A stretch of DNA of 64,000 nucleotides from JBICHN01 sp043101845. GTDB taxonomy: Bacteria > Planctomycetota > Phycisphaerae > Phycisphaerales > UBA5793. Shown here piece after piece: positions 50,411 through 60,009 of the stretch. Location of the stretch: positions 620,001 through 684,000 of the forward strand of contig JBICHN010000002.1 of NCBI GenBank assembly GCA_043101845.1, given 5' to 3'. The position numbers and the translations under genes are program-made. Positions within the stretch are counted from its first letter, which is position 1; every line of letters starts with the position of its first letter. The notes under the pieces were generated by a model. That model had not been told where the DNA came from, did not search any database, and saw nothing but the letters and a program-made list of their open reading frames with translations.

Positions 50411-51040
50411 TCAACCCGGCCGGAGTACCCCTTGAAGGTGCGCCGGCTCAACTTGTTCGTAGTCGACGAGACATTCCGGATGGCAATATCGAATGGCCCA
50501 GGCTCCGGAGAGCGCCCCGCCTACTCCACCGACGAGATCCATCACAAGGTCGAGGACCGTATCGCGCGGCGGGCCGAGAATGCCGACGAGCCATTCAAAG
50601 ATTTCCCATGCGATCCCGACGCCGAGCGTGGCCAGAGTCGCAAGCGTCACGAACACCGCGATCGGGCGAACGCGACCCGATCCGTAGTACATCCAGAACG
50701 AGATCACGAGCGCCACCATGAGAGAGGTGTAGGCGTGAGCGGCCTCGTCGTACCAGACGCAGTTCTCGTTCTCGAAAAGGTCCCAGGCGAAGCCGGCCGC
50801 GTTGACGAACCCGGCCGAGACGAAGAGCAGACTGAAGAGCCGTGGCAGCCTCGTGCGAAGTACGAGGGTGAAAATGGTTCCAACGGTAAACCCGGCCATG
50901 ACCGCAGCGCCGCGCCAGTTCGTATGAGCGGCGAGCCAGATTGAGGCGCCCGCCTGCACTCCGACTCCAATCCATGCCAGCGTGGCAAGAATGCGGGCGT
51001 TGAGATCTGGACTCTCCACCGAATTGCGCTCGCGTCTCAC
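50411..51040 (-). CDS. DUF2238 (YjdF-like) membrane protein
   Basis: GTG 51040 was chosen because GGGAG stands seven bases upstream; a TTG is 39 bases further out. The 209 residues have about six helices. The family signature is visible: WDLFENENCVWYDEAAHAYTSLMVALV, VGIAWEIFEWLVG, then DTVLDLVMDLVGGVGGALSG. YjdF is an inner-membrane protein of unknown role. It is a single gene on this strand between the Ppc gene and the stress-type operon. Confidence 0.85.
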   Translation of the reverse strand: MRRERNSVESPDLNARILATLAWIGVGVQAGASIWLAAHTNWRGAAVMAGFTVGTIFTLVLRTRLPRLFSLLFVSAGFVNAAGFAWDLFENENCVWYDEAAHAYTSLMVALVISFWMYYGSGRVRPIAVFVTLATLATLGVGIAWEIFEWLVGILGPPRDTVLDLVMDLVGGVGGALSGAWAIRYCHPECLVDYEQVEPAHLQGVLRPG

Positions 51041-51148
51041 GCTCCCGCTCCCTCGGTCATGACGCGCATCGACCCTCAATCCTCCATCTCCTCGACACTA
51101 GTCGGCGGACATGAAAGCCGTCTTCATATGGAGCGGAGTTGTCTTCGT

Positions 51149-53827
51149 TCAGCCGGTGCTCTGCATCGCCGCCGCGAGCGCGTTGACGCTTAAGAGGATG
51201 AGCGGGCGCAATCGGGTTCGCGCGTCGTCGTCGCCTTCCTGGTAGCGCCTCAGGAGTTCAATCTGCAAGGCGTTGATGGCGTCGGTGTCGGGATTGCGTT
51301 CCAGAATGGATTGCTGGATGACGGGATTATTGTCGAGAAGCTTGGATTGCCCCGTGATGGCGAGAATGGCGCGTTCGGCGCGACGAAACTCGTCTTCAAG
51401 CAGGCGGTGGAATCTCTCGCCGGTTTCGCCGGCGTACCAGCGGGCCACGGGCAGCCGCGCCCGGGCCATTTCCTGCTGCGCGTTATCCACGAAGGCGCGA
51501 AACGCGCCGCCGGACCGGTAGGCCTCCCGGCATCGGCCGATGCGGCCCTCATCCTGCATGACGATCGTCTCGAACGCCGTCCCGGCCCCGAACCATCCCG
51601 GCGCGTTGTAGCGCATCTGCGTCCAGGCGAAGACCCACGGGATAGCGCGCAAGTTGTCGAAGCGCACCTCACCGGAAGTGCGCGAAACCGGGCGGGATGC
51701 GATCGGCAGTTCGCCGATGTGCAGCACCGGTGACCGCTCGATGAACCAGGGCCAGAATCCGTCATCATCGATCAGGTGGCGATACGCGCGACGCGATCCG
51801 ACGGCGAGCGATTCCATGAGCGACGCGAACTCGTCGGGGATTCCGTCCGCGGCGTCGGGTTGCGCCGTCGCGATCAGGACGGCGTTTACGATCTGTTCGA
51901 GGTGCCGCCGCGCGAGCGCCGGCATCGCGTAGCGGAACGAGATGACTTCGCCCTGTTCCGTGAATCGAATACGACCGTTTCGACTCCCCGGCGGGCTCGC
52001 AAGAATGGCGCGATTCGCGCGGCCGCCGCCGCGCGCCACGGTGCCCCCGCGACCGTGGAAGAAGCGAAACGACACGCCGGCGGTACGACACACCTCGGCG
52101 AGCTCGGCCTGGGCGCCGTGCAGACGCCAGTTCGCGGCCCAGTACCCGCCATCCTTGTTGCTGTCCGAGTAGCCGAGCATGATCTCCTGGAATCGACCGC
52201 GCGCTTCGAGGTGAGCGGCGTAGGCCGGCTCGACGAAGAGCTGACGCATGACCTCCGCGGCGTTCGCAAGATCGTCGACGGTCTCGAAGAGAGGCGCGAT
52301 ATCGATCGACCTTCGCACGGCGCCCGCCTCGATCGTCCAGAGCCCGACCTCGCGCAACAGGACGATGACTTCGAGGATGTCACTCACATCGTGCGCCATG
52401 CTGACGACATACGAACCGACCGAGTCCGGTTCGGTCCGCAGCGCCTCGGCGAAGACTTCGAGCGAGTCGAGGAGTTGACGCGTCTCCTCGGAGAGCGACG
52501 CCTCGCGTGCGAGCAGGGGGCGGGGGGTCTCGAGCTCTCGCCGCAATACGCTTCGCCGGCCGGACTCGTCGAGCGACCCGTAGTCGGGCGCCACGCCGGC
52601 GAGTCGGAGCATTTCCGCCACGGCCGCCTCGTGCACGCGACTGTGCTGACGAATGTCGAGCGCTGCGAGATGGAATCCGAAGGTCCGCGCCCGCACGAGC
52701 GCTTCGCCGATCGGTCCGCCATCCGCGAGTTCGTGCAGCCCCGCCTCGCGCGCGGCCCGCTGAATCACGAGCAGGTCAGCCACGAATCGCTCGGCCGAAT
52801 ACTCGTCGGTTTCGAGTCGCGCCTGCATGTGTCGAATCTTGACGCGGAACGGCTCATGCCGCAGATGTCGAACAAGGTCGGCGTCGAGCGGTCGTTCGCG
52901 CTCATCACCCTCGATGGATTCGAGCAGCTCCTGCGAGATCGCGACGCGCCGATCGGACAGGCTCAACTCCTGCCGGAGTTGTTCGAGCGCCTCGGCGTGT
53001 CGAGCGATCGCGGCGCGGCGCATTTCCTCGAAGGCGCGTCGAGTCAGTTCCGCCGTGACATTCGGATTGCCATCGCGATCGCCGCCAATCCACGACCGAT
53101 ACCGCAGAAAGATCGGCGGGTCGCTCGCGTCGCCGAATGAATCGCGTAGCGCGTCCTGAAGATCGAGATAGAGCGCCGGCACGGCGTCCCAGATCGCCCC
53201 GGCGAGATAGTGCACACCGTTCCGCACCTCATCGATGACATCGAGCCGGCGCGAGCGGACCTCATCGGTCGCGAGGAGAAGCTCGAGCGTGCGGCGCACC
53301 GTGGCTTCAGCCCGTCGTCGCTCGGTCGGCGTCGTGGTTTCGGCGTCATGAATCGCAAGCATGTCGGCGATTCGCGCCTGCTTGTGCATCACGCTGCGCC
53401 GACGCGACTCGGTCGGATGCGCCGTCAGCGTCGGTCGAATGTCGAGCGAAGCGATGGTCGCCGATACCTCGTCGAGCGACCGCCCTTCGATCGCAAGCGT
53501 TCGGATGGCTTCGGCGATCGATTCGGGTCGGGGAGACTCCTGGGTCGCCGCACGCTCACGGCGTCGATTCACCCGCGCGATGTGGACCTGCTCCGCCTTG
53601 TTCCGCAGATGGAAACGAATCGTGAGTACCTTGAGCGCCGCGTGAATCTGCTCGAGGGTCAGTTCCGCGAGGCGGGGATCGACGCGGACATCGCCGATCA
53701 TCGCCGTCGCTGCGGCGCGGACGAGCGAGAGGTCCGGACGAGCCGTCGGCGGTTCGACCTCATCGAGCCGCGCATTGAGCCACTCGATATCACGATGCAA
53801 CGCGGAATGGGCGGGGGATGACGACAC
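51149..53827 (-). CDS. ppc: Phosphoenolpyruvate carboxylase
   Basis: GTG 53827 gives 892 residues, the usual size; the longer open frame upstream has no family match. The enzyme adds bicarbonate to PEP, making oxaloacetate to refill the TCA cycle. The catalytic histidine is H137 (TAHPTES). Other sites are GYSDSNKDGG, FFHGRGGTVARGGG and QGEVISFRY, with the C-terminal end SVNALAAAMQSTG near the allosteric site. All catalytic motifs are intact. It is a single gene, divergent from the gene at 54004. Confidence 0.96.
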   Translation of the reverse strand: MSSSPAHSALHRDIEWLNARLDEVEPPTARPDLSLVRAAATAMIGDVRVDPRLAELTLEQIHAALKVLTIRFHLRNKAEQVHIARVNRRRERAATQESPRPESIAEAIRTLAIEGRSLDEVSATIASLDIRPTLTAHPTESRRRSVMHKQARIADMLAIHDAETTTPTERRRAEATVRRTLELLLATDEVRSRRLDVIDEVRNGVHYLAGAIWDAVPALYLDLQDALRDSFGDASDPPIFLRYRSWIGGDRDGNPNVTAELTRRAFEEMRRAAIARHAEALEQLRQELSLSDRRVAISQELLESIEGDERERPLDADLVRHLRHEPFRVKIRHMQARLETDEYSAERFVADLLVIQRAAREAGLHELADGGPIGEALVRARTFGFHLAALDIRQHSRVHEAAVAEMLRLAGVAPDYGSLDESGRRSVLRRELETPRPLLAREASLSEETRQLLDSLEVFAEALRTEPDSVGSYVVSMAHDVSDILEVIVLLREVGLWTIEAGAVRRSIDIAPLFETVDDLANAAEVMRQLFVEPAYAAHLEARGRFQEIMLGYSDSNKDGGYWAANWRLHGAQAELAEVCRTAGVSFRFFHGRGGTVARGGGRANRAILASPPGSRNGRIRFTEQGEVISFRYAMPALARRHLEQIVNAVLIATAQPDAADGIPDEFASLMESLAVGSRRAYRHLIDDDGFWPWFIERSPVLHIGELPIASRPVSRTSGEVRFDNLRAIPWVFAWTQMRYNAPGWFGAGTAFETIVMQDEGRIGRCREAYRSGGAFRAFVDNAQQEMARARLPVARWYAGETGERFHRLLEDEFRRAERAILAITGQSKLLDNNPVIQQSILERNPDTDAINALQIELLRRYQEGDDDARTRLRPLILLSVNALAAAMQSTG

Positions 53828-54003
53828 GGGGTTCTGCCTTCGCTCTCTCGCGATCGGGTGGGCGGCCGAATGGTAGCGAAGTCGGAGCGTTCTTCGGGGG
53901 TCTCCCCGCAATCGGAAATCCGTGGCCGGGCGACCGTCGAATGCTTCTAGGATCGAAAGCGTCAGATTCGTACGCCGCCCCGGGGGAGAAGGAGAGACCA
54001 GAA

Positions 54004-54759
54004 ATGAATTCCATTCGAACACATCGGAGCATTCACGACTTCGCGACGCCGCTCGGTACCGTGCTGGCCGCCGCGGGGACGCTCATCCTCGCCATGGGAT
54101 CGACCATGCAGCCGGCGAAGAAGACGGCCGACACTCGATCGGCGAACGAACTGCTTCCGCTCAACGAAACGCGGAAGTCGTTCAAGATCCTCGCGGGGGA
54201 GAACGAAGGCGAGTACCGCGACATGACGCTCGAGCGTCGCGATGGTGAGACGGAGCAGTGGATCCTGACGATGGATTCGCTCTACCGCATGCGCCTCCAC
54301 CGGGCCGAGAGCGGCGAGATCATGTGCGATCGACTCGATCTGGTCAGCGAAGACAAGGCCACGCGCTACGACCCGCCCATCCGACTCATCCCCGCCTCGG
54401 TCCGCGCCGCCGAAACGACGACCTCGAAGGGGCGCGCCGAGGTCATCGATCTCGAGACCGGCAAAGTGAGCCGCACCGGCCGGTACACCCATGCGCTCCG
54501 TAAGGTCTCGCATGTCCGGCTCGATGTGCCGGCCGCCGAGGTCGAGGGGTATCTCCTCGAGTTCGACCATGAGATCGATCTCGACATGGCCACATTGACC
54601 ATCGATCTCGAACTTGGCTCGACGGTGGGTGAAGGCGAAGGCCTCGTCTACTGGCGTTCGAAGAGCACGATCGAGAAGGTGGGCCTCTTCGGCGACACGA
54701 CGATCCAGGCCCTCGGCGCCGCGGAGTTCGACGAGGGCGGCGGATCTTCCGATCGCTAG
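54004..54759 (+). CDS. Hypothetical exported protein
   Basis: ATG 54004 follows GGAG at nine bases and gives 251 residues. A hydrophobic N-terminal segment (FATPLGTVLAAAGTLILAMG, about 13-32) is a signal peptide or anchor. The body begins with LNETRKSFKILAGENEGEYRDMTLERRDGE and has beta-strand patterns plus a C-terminal acidic GEGEGLVYWRSKSTIEKVG stretch. I recognise no family. It stands alone, divergent from ppc. Confidence 0.68.
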   Translation: MNSIRTHRSIHDFATPLGTVLAAAGTLILAMGSTMQPAKKTADTRSANELLPLNETRKSFKILAGENEGEYRDMTLERRDGETEQWILTMDSLYRMRLHRAESGEIMCDRLDLVSEDKATRYDPPIRLIPASVRAAETTTSKGRAEVIDLETGKVSRTGRYTHALRKVSHVRLDVPAAEVEGYLLEFDHEIDLDMATLTIDLELGSTVGEGEGLVYWRSKSTIEKVGLFGDTTIQALGAAEFDEGGGSSDR

Positions 54760-54877
54760 ATCGCTCGCGGTTGTGAAGTCGCGCGTCTGGACCCCTACCC
54801 CGGCGCTGGTGAAGGACCGGCCATTTCGATAGGCTGTCTGGGCGGAATCGGTCTTTTCATACAGGCGGAGCCGGTCG

Positions 54878-55345
54878 ATGACAGCGGCGTCGGAGAAGGA
54901 GCGGGGCGCAGAGATAGTCGTCGAATACCTGCGTCATCACGACGCTCTGTGCCCGGCATGCGCATTCGACCTGAAGGGGTTGGCTGAAGCTGTTTGTCCC
55001 GGATGTCACCATTCGCTCAACCTGTCCGTTGGCTCGGCCCGACTCCGGCTTGGCTGGCTTCTCGTCGCCGTGGCGCCGGGATTCTTCTTTGGAATCACCG
55101 CCGCATTCCTCGCCATTCCGATCGTGGCGCGTCTCGTCGTCGGTGACGGCCGCTGGTCACCCGCGCTGACCGGGATTGATCTCTTCGGTTGGCTCAGCGG
55201 GGTCGCCGCGGTTCTTCTCATCGCGAAGCGTCGTCGCTTTCTCGCGCTCTCGCGCCGCCGTCAGCGCTGGGTCGCGGGGGGCGTCTGGGCTGTCAACATC
55301 ATCGCGGTCTTCATGTTCGTCCTCGCGGCTCCGCGGTATCTCTGA
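54878..55345 (+). CDS. Zinc-ribbon membrane protein, first of three tandem paralogues
   Basis: The 155-residue protein has an N-terminal amphipathic stretch with LRHHD. A zinc ribbon (CPACAFDLKGLAEAVCPGC, about 25-43) follows, then three membrane helices beginning LRLGWLLVAVAPGFFFGITAAFLAIP. The two next genes have the same plan and the shared blocks LGWL-x-APGFF-x-GI and LFGW. The ribbon probably stays in the cytoplasm. The function is unknown. Confidence 0.75.
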   Translation: MTAASEKERGAEIVVEYLRHHDALCPACAFDLKGLAEAVCPGCHHSLNLSVGSARLRLGWLLVAVAPGFFFGITAAFLAIPIVARLVVGDGRWSPALTGIDLFGWLSGVAAVLLIAKRRRFLALSRRRQRWVAGGVWAVNIIAVFMFVLAAPRYL

Positions 55346-55419
55346 GTGAACGGTGAACGCGCCGTTTGAAAGGTCGCGTCGAAATCCGGACGATAGTGAG
55401 GTGGTGAAGGAACGACGCG

Positions 55420-55908
55420 ATGCCAGAGCGCAACGATGATGGCGGGGGCGCCACCGAACTGACCCGCGGACAGGAATTGCTGCTCCGATTCCTCCGCGAT
55501 CACGACGCCGAGTGTCCCGTGTGCGGGTACAACCTGCGGGGGCTCACGCGGCCGGTGTGTCCGGAGTGCAGTGAGGAACTCGCCCCGACCGTCGGCGTCG
55601 AGGGATTGCGCCTCGGGTGGCTTTTCGCCGCGATCGCGCCCGGGTTCTTTTCCGGCATCGCCGCGTGCTTCGTGGCGATCCCTACGGTCGCGATCTATTT
55701 CGAAGACGGCGTCCTCGTCTGGCCTCTCGTCGGCGCCGTGCTCTTCGGCTGGATGAGCGGGCTCTTCGCGATCGTCCTTGCGACGAAGCTCCGTTCGCGA
55801 TTCATCGCCAAACCGAATGAGCGACGCCGATCGTTCGCGATCCTCGTCTGGCTCGTCCATGTCGCCGCGATGGCGATCTTCATTGTCACCTTCGCGTTGT
55901 ACATCTGA
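55420..55908 (+). CDS. Zinc-ribbon membrane protein, second of three tandem paralogues
   Basis: The 162-residue protein shares with both neighbours the LLRFLRDHDAECPVCGYNL start, the second pair CPECS, and LRLGWLFAAIAPGFFSGIAACF. CPVCG and CPECS form a normal zinc ribbon at about 32-50. Three membrane helices follow. CPVCGYNLRGL is a very common motif of Planctomycetota zinc-ribbon proteins. The start is ATG 55420, 74 bases after the first copy. Confidence 0.78.
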   Translation: MPERNDDGGGATELTRGQELLLRFLRDHDAECPVCGYNLRGLTRPVCPECSEELAPTVGVEGLRLGWLFAAIAPGFFSGIAACFVAIPTVAIYFEDGVLVWPLVGAVLFGWMSGLFAIVLATKLRSRFIAKPNERRRSFAILVWLVHVAAMAIFIVTFALYI

Positions 55909-55938
55909 ATCGCAGAACGCTTCGAAGGAACTCTCGTC

Positions 55939-56436
55939 GTGCGTGACCCGAAATCGATATCGCCGCAGGGCTCCGCGATGGAGTCGATGAGCCGCGCGGA
56001 ATCGATGTTGCTCGAGTTTCTGCGCGACCATAACGCCGCATGTCCGGTGTGCGGTGGCGCTCTTTCCGGGCTCGTCGAACCGGTGTGTCCCGAGTGTCGG
56101 CAGCGTCTCGTGTTCGCTGCGGGCGTCCGTCGGTTGCGCCTGGGATGGCTCTTCGTCGCCGTCGCGCCGGGCTTCTTCTCGGGGATCGCGGCGTGCTTCG
56201 TACTCGTTCCGGCGCTCGTCATTTTCTTCGGAGGCGGGGGAGTGGTGTGGCCGCTCGCTGCGGTCATCCTTTTCGGCTGGTTGAGCGCGGCGGTCGCGAT
56301 CCTGCTCGCGACCCGGAAACGGCGCCGGTTCCTCGCCCTCCCCGCCGCCCGCCGCCGCGGAATCGCCCTTCTTATCTGGTTGATCCACCTCATGACGCTC
56401 GTCGTGGTCATCGTGGCCCTCGAACCTCAAATCTGA
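55939..56436 (+). CDS. Zinc-ribbon membrane protein, third of three tandem paralogues
   Basis: GTG 55939 has AAGGA at nine bases and gives 165 residues, a length that matches the second copy; ATG 55978 is an alternative. The ribbon is CPVCGGALSGLVEPVCPEC (about 36-54), with LRLGWLFVAVAPGFFSGIAACFVLVP and two further helices. It is closer to the second copy than to the first. The gene ends 82 bases before the two-kinase hybrid gene on the same strand. Confidence 0.76.
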   Translation: MRDPKSISPQGSAMESMSRAESMLLEFLRDHNAACPVCGGALSGLVEPVCPECRQRLVFAAGVRRLRLGWLFVAVAPGFFSGIAACFVLVPALVIFFGGGGVVWPLAAVILFGWLSAAVAILLATRKRRRFLALPAARRRGIALLIWLIHLMTLVVVIVALEPQI

Positions 56437-56518
56437 CGCTCGAGCGACCTCGCAACCCCTGTGATGATCGCGAGATTCGTCGCGTTTCGCCACGATCGCC
56501 GGTTACACTTACCCGCAC

Positions 56519-59500
56519 ATGAGTGAACGAGGAGCGGAAGTCGAGGGCACGCCAGACCAGGCGGTCGCCTTTCTCGCCGGGGGCGGCGAGATGGCGAAGA
56601 CCATTCAAGCGATGGACTGGTCGCAGACGCCGCTCGGGCCGATCGAATCCTGGCCGCAGAGCCTGCGCACGACGGTGAGCCTCGCGCTGGCGTCGAACTT
56701 TCCGATCTCGATCGCCTGGGGTGCGAGTCGCACACAGATTTACAACGACGGCTACTGGCCGATCTGCGGCGCCAAGCACCCGGAGTCGATGGGACAGGAC
56801 TTCAAGGAGTGCTGGTTCTCCGCGTGGCCCGCGATCGGCGACGCGTTCGAGAGCGCGAGCAACGGCAAGACCGCGTTCCTCGTGAATCAGCGCATGTTCC
56901 TCGATCGCTACGGATACCTCGAGGAAACCTTCTTCACCTTCTCATTCAGTCCGATTCGCGACGAGACCGGTCGGGTCGTCGGGCTCTTTCATCCCGTTAC
57001 CGAACTCACGCAACAGTCGCTCGCCGAGCGCCGGCTTCAGGTGTTGCGCGACCTCGCCGATCGCGCCGTCGACGCGAAGTCGGTTCAGGATGCGTTCAAA
57101 CTCATCGGCGACACGCTCGCGTCGCACAACCTCGATGTGCCGTTCGCGTTGTTCTACCAGCTCGACAAGAAGAGCGCCCGCGCTCAACTTGCGGCGTGCA
57201 CCGGCATTGAACGAGGAAGCGTCGCGGCGCCCGCGAGCATCGATTGCCACGACGAGTCATCGTCGATCTGGCCGGTCGGCGAAGCCGCGCGCAAACGGCA
57301 ACCCATCCAGGTGGACGACCTCATCGAACGCACCGGCGGCCTCGAGTGCGACCCGTACCCCGAGTCGCCGCACACCGCGTTCGTGCTCCCTGTTCTTATC
57401 TCCGGACTCGAATACCCGTTCGGCGTCCTGATCGCCGGCGCGAGTTCGCGCCGTAGCGTCGACGAACATTACCGCACCTTTTACTACCTCTTGCGCGAAG
57501 CGGTGACGAATGTCATCACGAACGCCCGCGCCTACGAGGAGGAGCGCCGCCGGGCCGAGGCGCTCGCCGAACTCGACCGCGCGAAGACCCAGTTCTTCTC
57601 GAATGTGAGTCATGAGTTTCGCACGCCGCTCACGCTCATGCTCGGCCCCGTCGAGGACATGCTTCGTCTCGACGACGAGGCGCTCGGGGACGGGAACCGC
57701 GCGCAGCTCGAGATCGTGCATCGCAACAGCCTCCGCCTGCTCAAGCTCGTGAACACGATGCTCGACTTCTCGCGCATCGAAGCGGGGCGCATCCGCGCGA
57801 ATTACGAGCCGACCGACCTCGCCGCGGCGACGGCCGAACTCGCGAGCAACTTTCGCGCGGCCATCGAGCGCGCTGACATGCGGCTGCTCGTGAACTGTCA
57901 GCCACTCGATCAGCCCGTCTATGTCGATCGCGACATGTGGGAGAAGATTGTTCTCAACCTCATGAGCAATGCATTCAAGTACACGATTGAGGGGGAAATT
58001 GAGGTCAGCCTCGAAGCTCGCGATGGTCATGCGAGCCTCGCCGTGCGCGACACCGGCGTAGGCATCCCCGCCGAAGAGATGTCGCGCGTCTTCGAACGCT
58101 TCCACCGTGTCCAGCACACGCGCGGCCGCACACACGAGGGAACTGGCATCGGTCTCGCGCTTGTGCAGGAACTCGTCAAGCTTCACGGCGGACGGGTCAT
58201 GGTCGAGAGCGTGGAGCACGAGGGCAGCGTCTTCCGCGTCGACATTCCGTTTGGAGTGGATCACCTCGACCCCGAACGCATCGGCAGGCCGCCCGAACTC
58301 GCCCCGACGCGCACCGGACCCCAGGCGTTCGTCGAAGAGGCGATGCGCTGGCTGCCGAGCGAATCGAAATCGACCGATGACGGGGCGAATGCGGACAAAA
58401 CGACCGCGACCGAGTTGACCTCGGCGGCGCCGGGTCTCGGCGGCCCGCTCCGGGACCGTTCCGCGGCGTCTGGTCGCCAGGAGAGAGGTCCGCAGCCGCG
58501 CATTGTCTGGGCCGACGACAACGCGGACATGCGAGAGTATGTCGCGCGCGTGCTCGGCGGGCGCTGCGAGGTCGACGCCTTTCCCGATGGAGAAGCGGCC
58601 CTCGAAGCGATCCGGCGTCGCCCGCCCGATCTCGTGCTGAGCGACATCATGATGCCGCGCCTCGACGGCATGGGCCTGCTTCGTGAAGTGCGCGACGACC
58701 CGATGCTCCGCCATATTCCAGTCGTACTTCTCTCGGCCCGGGCCGGCGAAGAGGCGCGGATCGAGGGCCTCGACGCCGGAGCCGATGAGTATCTCGTCAA
58801 GCCGTTCAGCGCCCGCGAACTCCTCGCCTGCGTCGATTCACAGGTGCGCTTGTCCCGCCTCCGTCGCGAAGCCGAGCAGGCCGCGCGCGAGAGCGAAGAA
58901 CGATTCCGCATGATGGCCGACACGGCGCCGGCGATGCTCTGGATCAGTGAATCCGACGGCGCCTGTTCGTTCTTCTCGCGCGGCTGGTACGACTACACCG
59001 GGCGCGACGACGATGAATGCATGGGGGACGGATGGCTCGACGCGGTGCATCCCGACGACCGCGAACTCGCGCGGCGAATCTTCGATGACGCTCACGACAG
59101 TCGTTCGAATTTCTCGATCGACTTTCGCCTGCGTCGGGCCGACGGCGAATACCGCTGGGCGATCAACGCCGCGCGGCCGCGCTTCTCCGATGAGGATGAG
59201 TTCGTCGGATTCATCGGATCGGTCATCGATGTCCACGAGCGCAAAGTGCACGAAGATCGCATGCGCACGGTGATGGCCGAACTCAACCATCGGGTGAAGA
59301 ACAACCTCGCCGTGGTGAACTCGATCGCTCAGCAGACGATCAAGCGCTCACCGGATCTAGAATCGTTCCGGCATTCGTTCGAGCAGCGCCTCCAGTCAAT
59401 CGCGAAGGCGCACGCGCTGCTCACGAAGGCGGAGTGGGAAGGCGCGTCGCTCGACGAGATCGTGCGCAGCGAGCTCGACGCGCGCGTCGCGTCGTCCGAC

Positions 59501-59902
59501 CAGGTCGCCGTCGACGGTCCGCTCATCACGATGGGTCCAAAGGCGACGCTCGGGCTTCACATGGTCGTGCACGAACTCGCGACGAACGCCGCGAAGTACG
59601 GGGCCCTGCGGTCGCCGGAGGGGCGGATTCGTGTCGAGTGGCGCGTGGAAGATTCCCACGACCACGGCAAGCGGCTCGAGCTCACCTGGTCGGAGACCAC
59701 GCCGCGACCGATCGCGAAACATGAGGAACGCGGCTACGGCACGCGACTCATCGAACGCATCGTCGAGTTCGAACTGCATGGCGAAGTCGAACGATCGCTC
59801 GAACCGCGCGGCCTCGAATGCCGCTTCCGATTCCCCCTCGAAGGAAGCAGTGTCGTCATCGGCTCCCTTCCATCACGGGTTCGGTCGGGTGAGGGCTCTT
59901 AG
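56519..59902 (+). CDS. Hybrid sensor with two kinase cores: PAS-GAF-HisKA-REC-PAS-HWE
   Basis: The 1127 residues have no membrane helix. Order: PAS-like domain (about 40-165), GAF (about 175-335), a classical HisKA/HATPase core with H365 (SNVSHEFRTPL), N-box LMSNAFKYT and EGTGIGLALV, a receiver with D709 (LVLSDIMMPR) and K761 (LVKPFS), a PAS domain (about 793-910), and an HWE kinase with H924 (ELNHRVKNNL), a VVHELATNAAKYGAL N-box and W1057-x-E1059 (LTWSET). Having both a HisKA and an HWE core in one chain is unusual. The receiver between them could take phosphate from either. No other receiver is nearby. Confidence 0.93.
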   Translation: MSERGAEVEGTPDQAVAFLAGGGEMAKTIQAMDWSQTPLGPIESWPQSLRTTVSLALASNFPISIAWGASRTQIYNDGYWPICGAKHPESMGQDFKECWFSAWPAIGDAFESASNGKTAFLVNQRMFLDRYGYLEETFFTFSFSPIRDETGRVVGLFHPVTELTQQSLAERRLQVLRDLADRAVDAKSVQDAFKLIGDTLASHNLDVPFALFYQLDKKSARAQLAACTGIERGSVAAPASIDCHDESSSIWPVGEAARKRQPIQVDDLIERTGGLECDPYPESPHTAFVLPVLISGLEYPFGVLIAGASSRRSVDEHYRTFYYLLREAVTNVITNARAYEEERRRAEALAELDRAKTQFFSNVSHEFRTPLTLMLGPVEDMLRLDDEALGDGNRAQLEIVHRNSLRLLKLVNTMLDFSRIEAGRIRANYEPTDLAAATAELASNFRAAIERADMRLLVNCQPLDQPVYVDRDMWEKIVLNLMSNAFKYTIEGEIEVSLEARDGHASLAVRDTGVGIPAEEMSRVFERFHRVQHTRGRTHEGTGIGLALVQELVKLHGGRVMVESVEHEGSVFRVDIPFGVDHLDPERIGRPPELAPTRTGPQAFVEEAMRWLPSESKSTDDGANADKTTATELTSAAPGLGGPLRDRSAASGRQERGPQPRIVWADDNADMREYVARVLGGRCEVDAFPDGEAALEAIRRRPPDLVLSDIMMPRLDGMGLLREVRDDPMLRHIPVVLLSARAGEEARIEGLDAGADEYLVKPFSARELLACVDSQVRLSRLRREAEQAARESEERFRMMADTAPAMLWISESDGACSFFSRGWYDYTGRDDDECMGDGWLDAVHPDDRELARRIFDDAHDSRSNFSIDFRLRRADGEYRWAINAARPRFSDEDEFVGFIGSVIDVHERKVHEDRMRTVMAELNHRVKNNLAVVNSIAQQTIKRSPDLESFRHSFEQRLQSIAKAHALLTKAEWEGASLDEIVRSELDARVASSDQVAVDGPLITMGPKATLGLHMVVHELATNAAKYGALRSPEGRIRVEWRVEDSHDHGKRLELTWSETTPRPIAKHEERGYGTRLIERIVEFELHGEVERSLEPRGLECRFRFPLEGSSVVIGSLPSRVRSGEGS

Positions 59903-59949
59903 GCCACCCGACCGGGTTGAATGGTCCATGGTGATCGATGATCGAGAAA

Positions 59950-59973
59950 CGCCTCGCCGCATCCGGCGAGGCG
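59950..59973 (-). terminator. Hairpin between convergent genes
   Basis: CGCCTCGCCG (59950-59959) and CGGCGAGGCG (59964-59973) form a perfect 10-bp stem with a four-base loop. On the minus strand TTTCTCGATC follows. It lies 37 bases after the secreted protein gene and 48 bases after the hybrid kinase gene, so it may serve both. Its core is shared with the hairpin at 23.7 kb. Confidence 0.6.
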
Positions 59974-60009
59974 CTGGCCCCTGATCGCGAACCCTGGAAG
60001 AAACGCCGA

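Noticed and set aside
55261..56493. Minus-strand open frame of 410 codons opposite the zinc-ribbon genes
   Set aside because: The product is extremely charged (Arg, Asp, Glu), and the opposite strand carries three paralogous genes with conserved cysteines.
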